8,139 bases of DNA, taken from contig JASLES010000328.1 of assembly GCA_030151005.1 (NCBI GenBank), forward strand, positions 1-8,139. The letters are read 5' to 3'. Origin of the DNA: Silvimonas sp. Its GTDB lineage: Bacteria; Pseudomonadota; Gammaproteobacteria; Burkholderiales; Chitinibacteraceae. Position 1 is the stretch's first letter; each line of letters starts with the position of its first letter. Of the stretch, positions 1 through 6,200 are shown piece after piece. The translations under genes and the position numbers were made by a program. Below the pieces are notes generated by a model. That model searched no databases, was not told the DNA's origin, and saw only the letters and a list, made by a program, of their open reading frames with translations.

Positions 1-1004
1 TCCTTGCTGTAGCCCAAGCGACGCAATGCGGCATTTACGGTGTTTTCACTCATTGGTCGTTCGCGGGTGCGTTCACCTGGAAAGACGTAGCGGCCACTGC
101 CGTTGCCGGTAAGAGGGCGAAGCTCTTCCAGGATGGAGATAGCTTGCCGAGAAAGCGGCACGATATGGACCGCACGGCTTTTCATCTTATGAGCGGGGAT
201 ACGCCATTCCGCTTTTTCCAGATTGATCTCTGACCATTCCGCCTGCCGCAGTTCGCCAGGCCGCACGAAGACAAGTGCAGCGAGCCTTGCTGCGCAACGA
301 ACGATCAAGGAGGCTTCAAGCCCATCGATTGCGTTTAATAGTTCACCAACCTTCGCGGGGTCGGTAATGGTTGCAAATGACTTCGGATCGGGGCGAGTGA
401 GGGCTTCTTTCAGCAAGTCCGCAGGATCAGATTCAGCAATGCCGCACGCGATGGCAAAGCGAAATACCTTGGAGCACGACCAGCGCACACGGTGGGCCGT
501 TTCAATCGCCCCACGAGCCTCGATGCGATGCAGACAGGCCAGAATCTCTTGGGCACGAATATCCCCAACCGGGCGTTTACCTAGCCATGGAAAGATGTCT
601 GTTTCCAGTCTGTTTAAAGTGCGTTCGCGGTGGCTTTCCGATTTGCCGCCCATGAACTTCTCAAACCAGATGCGAGCTACCGCCTCAAACGAGTTGGTGG
701 CCGCGATTGCTGCTGCTTCTTTGGCACGTGCTCGGTCTTCCTGTGGGTCATGACCTTGTGCAAGTAAAGATTTCGCCTCAGCGCGCTTTGATCTTGCGGC
801 AGCAAGGGTGGTCTCTGGATACGAGCCCAACGACAACAGGCCCTCCTTCCCATTTGGGCGCATGTATTTCAGGCGCCAGAGGCGAGAGCCACCAGCCTTG
901 ACCAGAAGATAGAGACCGCCACCGTCAAAAAGCTTGCGGTCTTTCTCTCCAGGCTTTGCCTGTTTGCATTCAGTGTCGGTTAGGGGTTTGGTCTGGCGGG
1001 GCAC
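1..1004 (-). CDS. P4-type tyrosine recombinase (phage/island integrase), 3' end cut by window edge
   Basis: Site-specific recombinase that would integrate and excise the element lying to the left. I translated 334 codons without a stop or frameshift. The N-terminus (residues about 1-90, with LTDTE, the F-D-G-G-G-L-Y-L pattern and the LSLGSYPE motif) is the arm-type DNA-binding domain (DUF4102) of P4/CP4-57 integrases. A core-binding region follows at about 100-200, then the catalytic domain with the first catalytic arginine in RPGELR (R248), the beta-hairpin lysine region HKMK (K273/K275) and the HIVPLS stretch. The HxxR box and the nucleophilic tyrosine lie beyond position 1, so activity cannot be judged; about 60-80 residues are missing. 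The start is GTG at 1004: an in-frame TGA lies three codons upstream and family members begin at this point (PRQTKPLTD). TTA, CTA and AGA codons are noticeable. The gene lies downstream of ssrA in the same orientation, as with ssrA-targeting integrases. Confident on family; the target site is inference. Confidence 0.93.
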   Translation of the reverse strand, partial: MPRQTKPLTDTECKQAKPGEKDRKLFDGGGLYLLVKAGGSRLWRLKYMRPNGKEGLLSLGSYPETTLAAARSKRAEAKSLLAQGHDPQEDRARAKEAAAIAATNSFEAVARIWFEKFMGGKSESHRERTLNRLETDIFPWLGKRPVGDIRAQEILACLHRIEARGAIETAHRVRWSCSKVFRFAIACGIAESDPADLLKEALTRPDPKSFATITDPAKVGELLNAIDGLEASLIVRCAARLAALVFVRPGELRQAEWSEINLEKAEWRIPAHKMKSRAVHIVPLSRQAISILEELRPLTGNGSGRYVFPGERTRERPMSENTVNAALRRLGYSK

Positions 1005-1016
1005 TGCTGATCACCG

Positions 1017-1076
1017 TAGGGGTACGCTTCATATGAACGGCTCAAAAACCGTTCCCGTACCCCTAAAGCTACCCCT
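1017..1076. repeat. Nested inverted repeat plus direct repeats at the int start (possible arm-type or operator sites)
   Basis: TAGGGGTACG at 1017-1026 is matched by its exact complement CGTACCCCTA at 1056-1065. Inside lies a second pair, GAACGG at 1035-1040 and CCGTTC at 1049-1054. TACCCCT at 1058-1064 is repeated directly at 1070-1076, 12 bp apart. The block ends 12 bases upstream of the int GTG. G-rich GGGGTA direct repeats next to the integrase start are what one expects for arm-type integrase binding sites, which may also autoregulate int; that role is inference. A simple attenuator hairpin in the int leader is an alternative. Confidence 0.5.
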
Positions 1077-1132
1077 TTGAGGATGACCTGTCATGATGCC
1101 TCTTGGCACTTCTTGACGGACGGCGGCAACAA

Positions 1133-1166
1133 AAAACCCCGCAAAGCTATGCTTTTACGGGGTTTT
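1133..1166 (-). terminator. Rho-independent terminator of ssrA
   Basis: On the minus strand the stem arms lie at 1162-1151 and 1147-1137 (outer arm CCCCG/CGGGG, with one unpaired base in the upper stem), a 3-base loop between them, followed by a run of T (TTTTTTG). It lies 34 bases downstream of the ssrA 3' end. A-rich flanks make the hairpin partly symmetric. If the element's core site is within ssrA, this terminator is supplied by the element rather than by the original chromosome. Confidence 0.8.
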
Positions 1167-1171
1167 CTATT

Positions 1172-1191
1172 GGTCATGAAACTTCATGACC
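1172..1191. repeat. Perfect 9-bp inverted repeat beside the ssrA 3' end
   Basis: GGTCATGAA at 1172-1180 and TTCATGACC at 1183-1191 are exact complements with only 2 bases between them. It lies 8 bases outside the tmRNA CCA end, between ssrA and its terminator. A third TCATGA palindrome is at 1091-1096. It may be a recombinase or excisionase site, or a structure in the tmRNA 3' trailer; the sequence does not decide. Confidence 0.5.
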
Positions 1192-1199
1192 GGATGAAC

Positions 1200-1558
1200 T
1201 GGTGGAGCCGGTGGGAGTCGAACCCACGTCCGAAAGTCCTCTACGAAGAGTTCTACATGCTTAGCCTGGCCAACTGGATTTAACCCTAGACGAGCCGACC
1301 GGCAGGCTTGTTTCGGGCGAGTCACCTTAGTTTGACACTGCATCAAGTGACCCGATGCAGTGCGATCCCTTCTATATGACTCTGCTACCGGTTGCCCGGT
1401 CTACCCGAAGGGAGAAGTAGCGCAGAGCCTAACTGGTTAAGCAGCTAGGGCGTAAGTTTCGTCGTTTGCAACTAACTTGGTTCAGTGTTTTACGGGCGAC
1501 TGAGATCCCGGCATGCCCTCGTCCGCTTTGTAACCCCCGTCGAAACCATGGCGGCCCC
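1200..1558 (-). ncRNA. ssrA: tmRNA (transfer-messenger RNA)
   Basis: Rescues ribosomes stalled on broken mRNAs: it is charged with alanine, enters the A site with SmpB, and its short reading frame tags the stalled peptide for proteolysis. The 359-base gene begins GGGGCCG and ends CGGCTCC-A-CCA; these ends pair over 7 bp (one G-U) as the acceptor stem. The T arm GTGGG-TTCGACT-CCCAC lies just before the 3' end, and the 5' region GGTTTCGACGGGGG is typical of one-piece tmRNA. The resume codon GCA begins a frame encoding ANDETYALAA, the tag expected in Neisseriales and other betaproteobacteria. CCA is encoded. Length is normal (E. coli 363). It has its own promoter upstream and a hairpin terminator downstream, and it is the probable integration site of the element to the left. 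Confidence 0.97.
1437..1469 (-). other. tmRNA tag reading frame (ANDETYALAA)
   Basis: The messenger part of ssrA: GCA resume codon at 1469-1467, then AAC GAC GAA ACT TAC GCC CTA GCT GCT and stop TAA at 1439-1437. With the alanine carried by tmRNA the tag becomes AANDETYALAA. The hydrophobic C-terminus (ALAA) is the ClpXP/ClpAP recognition end known for such tags. Confidence 0.95.
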
Positions 1559-1573
1559 GGATGAAGAACTGCC

Positions 1574-1603
1574 AGTATAACCTGGAACGGGCGTTCTGGT
1601 CAG
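1574..1603 (-). promoter_or_regulatory. Probable sigma-70 promoter of ssrA
   Basis: Read on the minus strand, CTGACC (1603-1598) and TATACT (1579-1574) are separated by 18 bases. TATACT matches the -10 consensus at 5 of 6 positions and CTGACC the -35 at 4 of 6. A start 6-8 bases downstream would give a short leader before the mature 5' end at 1558, which RNase P would remove. The promoter lies between the thioesterase stop and ssrA. Confidence 0.65.
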
Positions 1604-1612
1604 TTCTTGTCG

Positions 1613-2131
1613 TTATTCCACTTCGGTAAGTGAGTTGCCCCAGTGGGTCAGCCAGTCTGGCAGGGGTGGGCTTGCGTGGGTGATGCCGCCAAGAGCCATC
1701 AGTTCCTGACTGGTGACAGAGCCACCGGTTTTGCGCAGGAAACGGGCGCGGATATAGGCGATGCCGATGGTTTCCCCTTTGCGTTCAATGCGGTGCTCCA
1801 GAAAGAAGGATTTTTCATCCCAACCCAGGACTACGGTTTGTACCTCAAAGCGCTGCCAGAGTTTGAGCGCCTTTCTGAAGTGCATGGTTTCCATTGATAC
1901 CACGGGGAACCAGCCAGCGGCGGCGACTTTGGCCGCAAGGCCGGAACGCTGCATCAGGTCGACCCGGGCCAGGTCCAGCAGGGTGAAATAGCGGCCATTG
2001 TTCACGTGCCGGAAGATATCCAGATCGTTGGGGTAGACCTGGTAGGGGGTGCGGCAGGGGCCAAGGGTGGGGCAGGCGCTGCGGCGGCGGCCAAACAGCA
2101 TCAGCCAGAGCAGACGCAAATAGAGGTTCAT
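1613..2131 (-). CDS. Hotdog-fold thioesterase, THEM6-like (4HBT_2 type)
   Basis: A probable acyl-CoA thioesterase of the hotdog fold; its substrate is unknown. The 172-residue product is the usual size for a single-domain member. The signature YPNDLDIFRHVNNGRY at about 33-48 combines the catalytic Asp region (D36/D38) and the HVNNGRY helix start typical of 4-hydroxybenzoyl-CoA thioesterase relatives, most like the THEM6 subgroup, whose members also open with a short hydrophobic stretch (here NLYLRLLWLMLFG, about 2-14) followed by Arg-rich residues. That stretch could anchor it to the membrane. The ATG at 2131 has no clear Shine-Dalgarno sequence; M11 is a less likely alternative because the hydrophobic N-terminus is family-typical. 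It is transcribed away from acuI across a 187-base gap and is followed by the ssrA promoter. The family is fairly sure, the physiological role is not. Confidence 0.85.
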   Translation of the reverse strand: MNLYLRLLWLMLFGRRRSACPTLGPCRTPYQVYPNDLDIFRHVNNGRYFTLLDLARVDLMQRSGLAAKVAAAGWFPVVSMETMHFRKALKLWQRFEVQTVVLGWDEKSFFLEHRIERKGETIGIAYIRARFLRKTGGSVTSQELMALGGITHASPPLPDWLTHWGNSLTEVE

Positions 2132-2309
2132 GATGAGAGGTCAGGTTGGGTTGTGCGGGTGATGACTGATTTGAGTGTTCGGGCGATCAGGTAAGGCGCA
2201 TAAATGACATTGAGCTAATCGGGGCCGGCGCGCAAACTCTTTGCCGTGCTGCGCGTGGCAGTGGGCTTACTGTGCTGCAGGCACGCGCATGGGCCAATAC
2301 GGCAAAACC

Positions 2310-2315
2310 GGAGGA
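2310..2315 (+). promoter_or_regulatory. Shine-Dalgarno sequence fixing the acuI start
   Basis: GGAGGA ends 3 bases before ATG 2319. It is strong and selects this ATG over the in-frame ATG at 2241, which has no such site and would add 26 residues with no counterpart in the family. The spacing is slightly short. Confidence 0.8.
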
Positions 2316-2318
2316 TGC

Positions 2319-3302
2319 ATGTTTAAAGCGCTATTGTTGAGCAAAGAGGCAGACGTTTTTTCCGCGCAGGTGACCGGGCTGGAGGCATCTGCTTTGCCAC
2401 CGGGCGATGTCGATATCGATGTGGCGTTTTCTACGCTCAATTACAAAGATGCGCTGGCCATTGCCAATGCCAGCCCGATTGTGCGGCAGTGGCCCATGGT
2501 ACCGGGGGTGGATGGTGCAGGCGTGGTGACTGCGTCATCTCATCCTGATTACCAGCCGGGTGACAAGGTGGTGCTCAATGGTTGGGGGGTGGGTGAGAAG
2601 CATTGGGGTTGTCTTGCCCAGAAGGCCAGGCTCAGTGGTGACTGGTTGATCCCGCTCCCGGCCGCATTTACGCCGGAACAAGCCATGGCGATTGGTACCG
2701 CAGGTTATACGGCGGCTTTGTGTGTGCAAGCCCTGGAGCAACATGGTGTTGCGCCGGCAGATGGCCCGGTGCTGGTCACCGGGGCGACCGGGGGCGTGGG
2801 TTCGTTTGCGGTGTCCTTATTGGCGCGGGCGGGTTATCAAGTGACCGCTTTGACCGGCAAACCAGAAGCCGCGGATTACCTCAAGCAACTGGGGGCAACT
2901 GCTGTGCTGGATCGCCAGGCCTTTGCCGCAGCCGGCAAGCCGCTGCAAAAAGAAACCTGGGCTGCGGTGGTTGATTCTGCTGGCAGCCACACGCTGGCTA
3001 ACGCGTGTGCGCAGGTCCGCTATGGCGGTGTGGTTGCAGCATGCGGTCTGGCGCAGGGGATGGATTTCCCGGCGTCGGTGGCCCCTTTTATTTTGCGTGG
3101 TGTCACCTTGTGCGGCATTGATAGTGTGATGGCGCCCAAGGCCAGGCGATTGGCGGCATGGGCGCGCCTGGCCGCTGATCTGGATGCCGCCACGCTCTCT
3201 GCGGTGACCACGCGGATTGGATTGGCGGATTGCGCAGCAGCGGCAGCGACTGTGCTTGCCGGCCGACATCAAGGGCGGTATGTGGTGGATGTAAACGCTT
3301 GA
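2319..3302 (+). CDS. acuI: Acrylyl-CoA reductase (NADPH), AcuI/YhdH-type MDR oxidoreductase
   Basis: A zinc-independent medium-chain reductase that reduces acryloyl-CoA to propionyl-CoA with NADPH, removing a toxic electrophile formed from 3-hydroxypropionate or DMSP-type substrates; it is cytoplasmic. The protein has 327 residues, close to E. coli YhdH/AcuI. The N-terminal GroES-like domain (about 1-120) shows STLNYKD (38-44) and VPGVDGAG (61-68). The Rossmann domain carries GTAGYTA (126-132) and the nucleotide-binding motif VTGATGGVGS (153-162), followed by LGA at 191-193. The structural zinc cysteines of alcohol dehydrogenases are absent, as expected for this subfamily. The ATG at 2319 is chosen for its GGAGGA site and for matching family N-termini (MFKALLL). 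It is the only plus-strand gene here, divergent from the thioesterase and ended by a strong hairpin. A general quinone oxidoreductase is the alternative name. Confidence 0.88.
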   Translation: MFKALLLSKEADVFSAQVTGLEASALPPGDVDIDVAFSTLNYKDALAIANASPIVRQWPMVPGVDGAGVVTASSHPDYQPGDKVVLNGWGVGEKHWGCLAQKARLSGDWLIPLPAAFTPEQAMAIGTAGYTAALCVQALEQHGVAPADGPVLVTGATGGVGSFAVSLLARAGYQVTALTGKPEAADYLKQLGATAVLDRQAFAAAGKPLQKETWAAVVDSAGSHTLANACAQVRYGGVVAACGLAQGMDFPASVAPFILRGVTLCGIDSVMAPKARRLAAWARLAADLDAATLSAVTTRIGLADCAAAAATVLAGRHQGRYVVDVNA

Positions 3303-3334
3303 GTGCGGTCTGGTGTATTTTGGCCGCAAAAGTA

Positions 3335-3372
3335 CAGCAAAAAGCCCGGACATGAATCCGGGCTTTTTGCTG
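3335..3372. terminator. Bidirectional rho-independent terminator between acuI and mupP
   Basis: A perfect 16-bp inverted repeat: CAGCAAAAAGCCCGGA at 3335-3350 and its complement at 3357-3372, with a 6-base loop. The GC core GCCCGGA/TCCGGGC is flanked by A5 on one side and T5 on the other, so it can terminate both acuI (+, stop at 3302) and the convergent mtaD-ubiG-mupP operon (-, stop at 3386). Confidence 0.93.
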
Positions 3373-3385
3373 GACGACTACCGTG

Positions 3386-4051
3386 TTACAGCGGCAAGTG
3401 AGCCAGCAAATCCAGAGGGTGACTGATCGCGAGGTCGGCGCCCCAGGCATCGGGCTGGTCAGAGTCTGCAATGTAACCATAGCTGGCCAGTACGGTGGTC
3501 ATGCCGACGCGGCGACCCGCTTCGATATCTCGCTCGGCATCGCCTACGTAAATGCAATTGACCGGATCGACCCCCAGCATTTCGGCGGCGTGATACATCG
3601 GTTTCGGGTCCGGCTTGGGCGCGCCCACGGTATCGCCAGAGACCACGACGCCGGGGGCAAAGGGCAGCGGCAATCGCGCCACCAGCGGGTCGGTAAAACG
3701 CGCCGGTTTGTTCGTGACGATACCCCAACGCCAGCCACGGCTGACAATGGCCTCAATCAGCGGTGAGACGCCTTCAAACAGCACTGTGCTATCGGCCAGA
3801 TGCAAGGCGTAGTGCGCCAGAAAGCGGTCACGCAGCGCAATGAACCGGTCTTGCTGCTGCGGCGTAACGCCAAAGCCCAGACCAATCAACCCGCGCGCGC
3901 CGTGAGATGCAACGGGGCGGATGGCTTGATACGGTTGGGGCGGCAGGCCTTCTTCAGCCAGCAACAGGTTGAGCGCAGCGCCCAGGTCCAGTGCGGTGTC
4001 GGCCAGAGTACCGTCCAGGTCAAACAGAACGGCGCGTGCGGTGTCGGTCAT
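3386..4051 (-). CDS. mupP: HAD phosphatase, probably MupP (MurNAc-6-phosphate phosphatase); often labelled phosphoglycolate phosphatase Gph
   Basis: A haloacid-dehalogenase-superfamily phosphatase of 221 residues. Motif I is FDLDGT (D11 nucleophile, D13 acid/base), motif II lies in VTNKP (T113), motif III in GAPKPDP (K146) and motif IV in GDAERD (D171, D175). The cap region has SHGARGLIGLGFG (49-61), and the C-terminus reads YGYI..SDQP..WGAD..ISHPLDL (191-215). Both resemble MupP, which dephosphorylates N-acetylmuramate 6-phosphate in the AmgK/MurU route of peptidoglycan recycling, rather than the cap motif of E. coli Gph. In Pseudomonas mupP also lies directly next to ubiG and the mtaD homologue. 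Here it is last in that operon, 36 bases after ubiG, and ends at a strong terminator. The ATG at 4051 has no clear Shine-Dalgarno site, consistent with coupling to upstream translation. The family is certain; the MupP assignment rests on motif recall and synteny. Confidence 0.82.
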   Translation of the reverse strand: MTDTARAVLFDLDGTLADTALDLGAALNLLLAEEGLPPQPYQAIRPVASHGARGLIGLGFGVTPQQQDRFIALRDRFLAHYALHLADSTVLFEGVSPLIEAIVSRGWRWGIVTNKPARFTDPLVARLPLPFAPGVVVSGDTVGAPKPDPKPMYHAAEMLGVDPVNCIYVGDAERDIEAGRRVGMTTVLASYGYIADSDQPDAWGADLAISHPLDLLAHLPL

Positions 4052-4087
4052 GGTTGGTTTTGCGTTGGGTCGGTTGTGAGGGAGTGG

Positions 4088-4828
4088 TTACACCGGTTTG
4101 CGGCAAGCCACCATGTAATTCACGTCGGTATCCGCACCCAGCTTGTACACCTTGCTGAGCGGGTTGTAGGTCATGCCGGTCAGCGTCACCGTCTCGAGGC
4201 CGCTGGTGCGCGTCATGCGGCCCAGTTCAGACGGCTTGATAAAGCGCGCGTAATCGTGCGTGCCACGTGGCAGCATGCCCATGATGTATTCCGCACCCAG
4301 CACCGCCAGGGCATAGCTCTTGGCATTGCGATTGAGGGTGGAAAAGAACACCCAGCCACCTGGCTTGCACAGGCGGGCGCAGGCTTCAATCACGCTGGCG
4401 GGCGAGGGCACGTGCTCCAGCATTTCCATGCAGGTCACCACGTCGAACGAGGCGGGCGCTTCTGCGGCCAGATCTTCTACCGGCACCTTGCGGTATTCCA
4501 CCGACAGGCCAGATTCATGCAAATGCAGTTTGGCGATCTTGAGTGATTTATCGGCCAGATCAATGCCGGTGACCTGTGCGCCGCTGGCGGCCATGCCTTC
4601 CGCCAGAATGCCGCCACCGCAACCGACATCCAGCACTTTCTTGCCGGTCAGCCCGGCGTATTCATCAATGAAGCCCAGCCGCAGCGGGTTGATGTCATGC
4701 AGGGGTTTGAATTCGCTCGTCTTGTCCCACCACTTGTGGGCCAGCGCGGCAAATTTGGCGATTTCTGTGGCGTCGGCGTTGAGCACGTGTGCGGTGTTTT
4801 CTGCGGCGTTTTCTGGCTGTTCGGTCAT
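4088..4828 (-). CDS. ubiG: Ubiquinone biosynthesis O-methyltransferase UbiG
   Basis: Carries out both SAM-dependent O-methylations of ubiquinone synthesis (of the polyprenyl-dihydroxybenzene and of 3-demethylubiquinol), at the inner face of the cytoplasmic membrane, and releases SAH. The protein has 246 residues (E. coli 240). It shows the UbiG-specific entry KWWD...EFKPLHDINPLRL (32-51), SAM-binding motif I VLDVGCGGG (65-73), an acidic end of strand 2 (VTGID, 86-90) and the hallmark CMEMLEHVP (133-141). The C-terminal half has STLNRN and YARFIKPSEL, as in UbiG. It starts 5 bases after the mtaD stop; its Shine-Dalgarno sequence overlaps the last mtaD codons, so translation is probably coupled. 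Standing between an SAH deaminase and a HAD phosphatase, it matches the order found in Pseudomonas. Confidence 0.96.
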   Translation of the reverse strand: MTEQPENAAENTAHVLNADATEIAKFAALAHKWWDKTSEFKPLHDINPLRLGFIDEYAGLTGKKVLDVGCGGGILAEGMAASGAQVTGIDLADKSLKIAKLHLHESGLSVEYRKVPVEDLAAEAPASFDVVTCMEMLEHVPSPASVIEACARLCKPGGWVFFSTLNRNAKSYALAVLGAEYIMGMLPRGTHDYARFIKPSELGRMTRTSGLETVTLTGMTYNPLSKVYKLGADTDVNYMVACRKPV

Positions 4829-4833
4829 GCTGT

Positions 4834-6141
4834 TTATCCTTGCATGCGTGCTTGCCAGCGACGGGCGCGGGTCAGCACTTCCTGATGATCAAGACTGGTG
4901 TGGTGGCCTTGGGTATAGACTTCTCGACCGGCAATCCAGACATGGCTGACCTGATTGCGGTCTGCGGCGTAAACCAGATGGGATACCGGATCGTAGCACG
5001 GCTGTGTACCAACCTGAGAGAGGTCTACGGCAATCATGTCGGCGGTTTTGCCGGCAACCAGACTGCCAATGCGATCCTGCCAGCCCAGCGCCCTGGCGCC
5101 ATTGAGCGTGGCCATTTCCAGCGCTTGCCATGCGGGCAGCGCTTCTGGATTGCCGCTCTGGCCTTTGGCCAGCAATGCAGCCAGGCGCATCTCGGCAAAC
5201 ATATCCAGCTTGTTGTTGCTGGCTGCGCCATCCGTACCGATACCCACGTTGACGCCGCCGGCCACCTGATCGGCAATCCGCGCCAGGCCAGACGCCAGTT
5301 TCAGATTAGACGCCGGGTTGTGCGAGATATTGACCCCGTGTCTGGCCAGCAGGGCGATCTCCTCAGTGGTGGTATGCACCATATGTGCGGCGATCAGCTG
5401 GTTGCTCAGCAAACCCAGGCGTGCCAGCCGCGCCAGTGGGCGTACGCCGTAATCCTTGAGGCTGGTAGCGATTTCGTCCTGCGATTCATGAATATGGCAA
5501 TGGATGCCTACATTGAGCTGATCCGCCAGCATGACGATATTGCTGAACGTGGCATCGCTCACCGTATAGGGCGCGTGCGGGGCGAGGGTAAAGCCCACCA
5601 GAGACTCGCCCTTGTATTCATCCATGCAGGCGATGGCCTTGCGGGTGTACTCATCGGCGTTGCTGGCATAGGGCGTGGGGAACTCCAGAATGGAGCAGCC
5701 GACCATCATGCGGAACTCGCTACCCAATGCGGCCCGGGCCACTGCGCCGTGATGAAAATACATGTCATTGGCGCAGGTGGTGCCGCCAGCAATCATTTCG
5801 GCAATGGCCAGTTGCGTGCCATCGAACACAAATTCATCAGAGACAAACTTGCCTTCGGCTGGCCAGATATGGTCGTTGAGCCAGGTCATTAGTGCCAGAT
5901 CGTCCGCGTAACCGCGCAGCAACGTCATGGCGGAATGGGCGTGCAGATTGATCAGGCCAGGCAACAAAGCGTGTTGCGGCAAATGGCGGCGTTCTGCATC
6001 CGGGTATTGCTGCAATGCCTGGGAGGTGGGCAAGACAGCTTTGATCTTCTGGTCTTCAAGCACCAGAGCGTGCTCTGTCAGCACCGTGGCTTGCGGCTCG
6101 ATCGGGATGATCCAGCGGGGAATGATGAGATGTGTGGTCAT
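4834..6141 (-). CDS. mtaD: 5-methylthioadenosine/S-adenosylhomocysteine deaminase (amidohydrolase, TRZ/ATZ family)
   Basis: A metal-dependent amidohydrolase that deaminates the adenine of methylthioadenosine and/or SAH to the inosyl products, a salvage step for SAM by-products; it is cytoplasmic. The protein is 435 residues, normal for the family. Metal ligands and catalytic residues are visible: HAH (H67, H69) in NLHAHSAMTLLRG, APHAPYTVSD (H189), H-x-x-E in HIHE (H216, E219), AAHMVH (H253) and GTDGAASNN (D304). The SHNPASNLKLASG motif (273-285) is typical of MTA/SAH deaminases rather than of atrazine hydrolases. It is first in the operon and overlaps the ubiG ribosome site. Its own ATG at 6141 lacks a clear Shine-Dalgarno sequence. 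The leader holds an array of inverted half-sites (6201-6247). The functional link with ubiG, which makes SAH, is plausible but inferred. Confidence 0.92.
   Translation of the reverse strand: MTTHLIIPRWIIPIEPQATVLTEHALVLEDQKIKAVLPTSQALQQYPDAERRHLPQHALLPGLINLHAHSAMTLLRGYADDLALMTWLNDHIWPAEGKFVSDEFVFDGTQLAIAEMIAGGTTCANDMYFHHGAVARAALGSEFRMMVGCSILEFPTPYASNADEYTRKAIACMDEYKGESLVGFTLAPHAPYTVSDATFSNIVMLADQLNVGIHCHIHESQDEIATSLKDYGVRPLARLARLGLLSNQLIAAHMVHTTTEEIALLARHGVNISHNPASNLKLASGLARIADQVAGGVNVGIGTDGAASNNKLDMFAEMRLAALLAKGQSGNPEALPAWQALEMATLNGARALGWQDRIGSLVAGKTADMIAVDLSQVGTQPCYDPVSHLVYAADRNQVSHVWIAGREVYTQGHHTSLDHQEVLTRARRWQARMQG
4837..4841 (-). promoter_or_regulatory. Shine-Dalgarno site of ubiG embedded in the mtaD 3' end
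   Basis: On the minus strand AAGGA is formed by the last sense codons of mtaD (CAA GGA), directly before its TAA, and lies 8 bases upstream of the ubiG ATG. This arrangement supports translational coupling of the two genes. Confidence 0.8.
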
Positions 6142-6200
6142 GCAATATCTGGCAGAAACAATATCCCGGCTGCCGGTTTTTGCCGAAGCAACCAGGTGGA

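Larger units (their letters stand above)
1..1200. mobile_element. End of an integrative element inserted at the ssrA 3' end (continues left of window)
   Basis: The right-hand boundary region of a probable genomic island or prophage. What is seen is a P4-type integrase whose start lies 196 bases from the CCA end of ssrA, same strand, with repeat structures between the two. What is known is that P4/CP4-57-type integrases commonly use the 3' end of tRNA or tmRNA genes as attB and leave an intact copy of the RNA. What is inferred is that the attachment core lies in the last bases of ssrA (about 1200-1230) and that a second copy lies at the far end, outside the window. The exact junction cannot be placed from one end; 1200 is a nominal limit. 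An old, decayed element that kept only its integrase is also possible. Confidence 0.68.

Noticed and set aside
223..901. Plus-strand frames of 176 and 64 codons opposite the integrase
   Set aside because: They are antisense to a clear integrase with conserved motifs and show no domain of their own.
1017..1191. CRISPR-like or integron attC-like structure
   Set aside because: The repeats are few, short and palindromic with no regular spacers, and no integron-type features accompany them.
1077..1283. A 68-codon plus-strand frame containing WWSRWESNPRP
   Set aside because: It reads backwards through the ssrA terminator and the tmRNA 3' end; the phrase is a familiar false translation produced by tRNA-like 3' ends.
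3800..4546. A 248-codon plus-strand frame opposite mupP and ubiG
   Set aside because: It spans two well-supported minus-strand genes and their gap, with a Gln/His/Arg-rich composition typical of antisense translation.
4789..5892. A 367-codon plus-strand frame opposite mtaD and the ubiG start
   Set aside because: Antisense of conserved genes; its length comes from the high-GC codon pattern of mtaD, and it shows no recognisable motif and no ribosome site.
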